This document shows positions 6,502-8,231 of a stretch of DNA of 8,231 bases, in pieces (the stretch's first letter is position 1; each line of letters begins with the position of its first letter). Source of the DNA: Chloroflexota bacterium (GTDB taxonomy: Bacteria > Chloroflexota > Dehalococcoidia > Tepidiformales > Tepidiformaceae); NCBI GenBank assembly GCA_963169135.1, contig CAUJEQ010000176.1:1-8231 (forward strand), given 5' to 3'. Made by a program: the position numbers and the translations under genes. A model generated the notes under the pieces. It did no database searches and was not told the origin of the DNA. It was given only the letters and a program-made list of their open reading frames with translations.

Positions 6502-7032
6502 ATGTCGACCGAACAACGCAACGTGGTGGTCTGCCCCAGCTGCGGGACCGAGAACATCGAGGGCGTGGACACCTGCGAGCACTGCACGATGGACCTCCGG
6601 AGCATCGACGTCCCGGAGTCTTCGCAGGTGGTCTCCGACAGCGACCTGTCCTTGCCCGTTTCGAGCGTGCGCCTGAGCCGGCCACACACGGTACTGGCGA
6701 CCCAGACGGTCCGCGAGGCGATTGCCGCGATGAAGAGCGACCCAACCGCCGCGGTCGTCGTCATGGACGGCACGACCGTCGCCGGGATTTTCACGGACCG
6801 CGATGTGATGATCCGCGTGGCGGGCCGCCCGGGTGTGATGGACCAGCCGGTTGCCCGGTTCATGACGCCCGACCCGGTGGTGATGCGTGACGACGACATG
6901 ATGGCCGTCGCGCTGAACAAAATGGGCGACGGGGGATTTCGCCACATGCCGGTGATGCGCGACGGCCAGCTGGTCGGGATGATCACCGTCCGGGATGTCA
7001 TGAACTGGGTGCTCGGGCGCTACTTCGACTAA
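6502..7032 (+). CDS. Zinc-ribbon / CBS-pair fusion protein
   Basis: A 176-residue soluble protein. An N-terminal zinc ribbon has CPSCG and CEHC (C11, C14, C25, C28), a short rubredoxin-like metal knuckle likely to bind one zinc. After a linker (about 35-52) comes a CBS pair: CBS 1 with GIFTDRDVM (95-103; T98, D101) and CBS 2 with GMITVRDVM (159-167; T162, D165). Both halves keep the Gh(T/S)xxD pattern associated with ribose binding of adenine nucleotides, unlike the CBS protein upstream of korA, where only the first does. The start at ATG 6502 follows GGAAGG with an 8-base spacer; a TTG at 6472 would add ten residues lying in the terminator region and is less likely. It is read in the same direction as korAB but is separated by 87 bases with a hairpin, so it may be its own unit. 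Function is not known; a nucleotide- or energy-sensing regulator or adaptor is the likeliest role. Confidence 0.92.
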   Translation: MSTEQRNVVVCPSCGTENIEGVDTCEHCTMDLRSIDVPESSQVVSDSDLSLPVSSVRLSRPHTVLATQTVREAIAAMKSDPTAAVVVMDGTTVAGIFTDRDVMIRVAGRPGVMDQPVARFMTPDPVVMRDDDMMAVALNKMGDGGFRHMPVMRDGQLVGMITVRDVMNWVLGRYFD

Positions 7033-7078
7033 CACTGCCGCGTACCCGATTAAGCTGATGGATGCCAAGCCCTAGCCT

Positions 7079-7141
7079 ATGGCTCACGCAGGCGCTATTG
7101 TTGGAGGCATAGCGAGACACTATCGCTCGCGGGTGAGCCAT
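7079..7141. repeat. Nested inverted repeats in the LysR-gene leader (possible operator / RNA structure)
   Basis: Outer arms ATGGCTCAC (7079-7087) and GTGAGCCAT (7133-7141) are a perfect 9-bp inverted repeat around 45 bases. Inside are CGCTAT-N10-ATAGCG (7093-7098 with 7109-7114) and, overlapping it, AGCGA-N7-TCGCT (7111-7115 with 7123-7127). The inner dyads have the size expected for a LysR-family binding site, so autoregulation is plausible. The right outer arm includes GGTGAG, the only ribosome-binding-like sequence at proper distance from the ATG at 7144. The rest of 7033-7078 shows no other clear signal. Confidence 0.5.
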
Positions 7142-7143
7142 CC

Positions 7144-8043
7144 ATGGAATTGGCCCAGCTAGACGCATTCATCGCGGCCGCGGACAGCGGGAGCTTCAGC
7201 CGGGCGGCCGATTTACTCAACGTCGCCCAGCCATCACTCAGTAACCGGATCCAGTCGCTCGAGCGCGAGGTCGGACAGGCGTTGTTCGAACGCATGGGCC
7301 GGGGCGTGAAGCTCACTGACGCCGGCCGATCGTTCCTTCCCTACGCCCAGCGCGTCCTCCGGACACTCAATGACGGCCTGATGGTGCTCGAAGGTACCCG
7401 AGACGGCACCGCGGGGAGATTGATGATCGGCACGGCACCCGCCGTCGGGACGTATGTGCTGCCCCGGCTGCTCAAGGTTTTCCGCGACAACCACGCGGGC
7501 GTTGATGTGCTGGTTCGCACCGGGCACAGCGATGAAGTGCTGCAGATGGTGCTCGACGACGATGTCCAGGTCGGGATCGGGCGGCCGATCAATCACCCTG
7601 ATGTGCGGACTGTCACGCTTTACCACGACGAGCTCGTGCTGGTGGTGTCGTCGCAGCACAGGTATGCGAAGCGCGGGTCGGTGAAGGTCGAGGACCTCGC
7701 GGACGACTCTTTGATCCTGTTCGACCGTGATTCGGGGTACTACAGCATGATCCTCGGGCTGTTCCGCGACCTCGGGGTGGTGCCCCAGCAGCAGATGCAG
7801 CTCGACTCGATCGAGGCGACCAAGAAGATGGTGGAGGCGAACCTGGGGATCGCGCTGCTCCCCGAAGTCTCGGTCGAGCGCGAGATCCGGCTGGGTACGC
7901 TCCACAAGGTGCACATCGAGTCGGCAGAACCGGTCGAGCGCGAGATCGCCGTGATGTACCGGCGCAACAAGCCGCAGTCGGGCCCGATGGCGGCGTTCCT
8001 CGACCTGCTTGGCGAAATCTACGGCATGAAACTGCCGCGTTAA
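7144..8043 (+). CDS. LysR-family transcriptional regulator
   Basis: A 299-residue LysR-type regulator of normal length. The winged helix-turn-helix occupies about residues 1-62, with the typical run FIAAADSGSFSRAADLLNVAQPSLSNRIQSLEREVG shown across 9-44 and the conserved LFERMGRGVKLTDAGRSFL wing (48-66). A linker helix follows, then the two-lobed effector-binding domain from about 92 (RLMIGTAPAVGTYVLPRLL) to 295, with no missing segment. The effector cannot be told from the sequence; the closest general resemblance is to CysB/CynR/CbbR-like members. The ATG at 7144 is preceded by GGGTGAG with a 6-base spacer, and that site lies in one arm of an inverted repeat. No divergent target gene is present, which is less usual for this family: upstream is a same-direction CBS gene, and downstream, after 9 bases, is a PHP-domain gene. 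Its target could be itself, the PHP gene, or genes elsewhere. Confidence 0.95.
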   Translation: MELAQLDAFIAAADSGSFSRAADLLNVAQPSLSNRIQSLEREVGQALFERMGRGVKLTDAGRSFLPYAQRVLRTLNDGLMVLEGTRDGTAGRLMIGTAPAVGTYVLPRLLKVFRDNHAGVDVLVRTGHSDEVLQMVLDDDVQVGIGRPINHPDVRTVTLYHDELVLVVSSQHRYAKRGSVKVEDLADDSLILFDRDSGYYSMILGLFRDLGVVPQQQMQLDSIEATKKMVEANLGIALLPEVSVEREIRLGTLHKVHIESAEPVEREIAVMYRRNKPQSGPMAAFLDLLGEIYGMKLPR

Positions 8044-8052
8044 CCCGCCAGC

Positions 8053-8231
8053 GTGCTGATCGACCTCCATTGCCACACCCTTCCCTTGAGCACCTGCAGC
8101 GCCCTGCAAGCCGACCAGCTCGTGGTGCTCGCGCGCGAACGCGGGCTCGACGGCATCTGCCTGACGGAGCACGACCGCGCCTGGCCCGAGGCCGATCTGC
8201 GCGCTCTGCGCAACCGGAATGGCTTCCCAAT
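8053..8231 (+). CDS. PHP-domain protein, 5' part only (cut by the window end)
   Basis: A GTG at 8053 opens a frame that runs off the window after 59 complete codons. The beginning reads VLIDLHCHT, giving the D-L-H-x-H metal-binding start of PHP-superfamily phosphoesterases at residues 4-8, and later GLDGICLTEHD (32-42) supplies the second conserved motif with its histidine and aspartate. The HTLPLSTCSAL segment is the loop following the first motif. Such stand-alone PHP proteins are metal-dependent phosphatases or phosphoesterases of variable substrate; the class cannot be fixed without the rest. It starts 9 bases after the LysR stop, so it probably shares its transcript, although no good ribosome binding site is visible. 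The downstream end and total length are unknown. Confidence 0.82.
   Translation, partial: MLIDLHCHTLPLSTCSALQADQLVVLARERGLDGICLTEHDRAWPEADLRALRNRNGFP

Noticed and set aside
5449..7068. 539-codon open frame on the minus strand opposite korB and the zinc-ribbon/CBS gene
   Set aside because: It mirrors two clearly recognisable genes, its translation is rich in H, R, D and V with no domain, and such long antisense frames are expected in high-GC genes with G/C-biased third positions.
7079..7141. Miniature transposable element with 9-bp terminal inverted repeats
   Set aside because: Only 63 bases long, no matching target-site duplication at the ends, no second copy in the window, and the arm doubles as the ribosome binding site; a regulatory structure is more likely.
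7234..8172. 312-codon minus-strand frame opposite the LysR gene
   Set aside because: Antisense to a full-length LysR regulator; its translation is H/R/V/D-rich with no domain.

Overview
The window reads as a high-GC bacterial chromosome fragment (roughly 60-65% G+C by eye, strong third-position G/C bias, ATG/GTG/TTG starts). No mobile element, CRISPR array, tRNA or rRNA is visible. The gene mix is a fused-subunit 2-oxoacid:ferredoxin oxidoreductase, stand-alone CBS proteins, a zinc-ribbon/CBS fusion, a cytidylate-kinase-like protein and an HD-GYP-type protein. This would fit a Chloroflexota (Dehalococcoidia/Tepidiforma-like) or an actinobacterial-type aerobe. That placement is an impression from gene content, not something proved here.

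Layout. Positions 1-2700 are read leftwards (minus strand): an HD-domain protein with two HD-GYP-like modules (1354-2700), a very good intrinsic terminator (1276-1305), a cytidylate-kinase-like protein starting at a TTG with a strong ribosome binding site (546-1181), and a small lipoprotein overlapping its 3' end (1-585). Positions 2701-2976 are a divergent intergenic region. Everything to its right is read rightwards: a two-CBS protein (2977-3450), korA (3460-5370) and korB (5374-6414) packed with gaps of 9 and 3 bases; a hairpin terminator (6454-6471); a zinc-ribbon/CBS protein (6502-7032); a 111-base spacer with nested inverted repeats; a LysR-type regulator (7144-8043); and the first 59 codons of a PHP-domain protein (8053 to the window edge).

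How the genes may work together. KorA and KorB form a CoA-dependent 2-oxoacid (probably 2-oxoglutarate):ferredoxin oxidoreductase of the type that aerobic bacteria use as an alternative to the 2-oxoglutarate dehydrogenase complex. It is bracketed by two CBS-pair proteins, and the upstream one is almost certainly on the same transcript. CBS pairs commonly sense adenine nucleotides, so an energy-state input to this step of central carbon metabolism is a reasonable hypothesis. The divergent HD-GYP-like protein may add a nucleotide-signalling element, but its active sites are unusual.

Most notable for follow-up: the HD protein, whose two modules look complementarily degenerate; the two CBS proteins around korAB; and the LysR leader, where an inverted-repeat arm contains the likely ribosome binding site.
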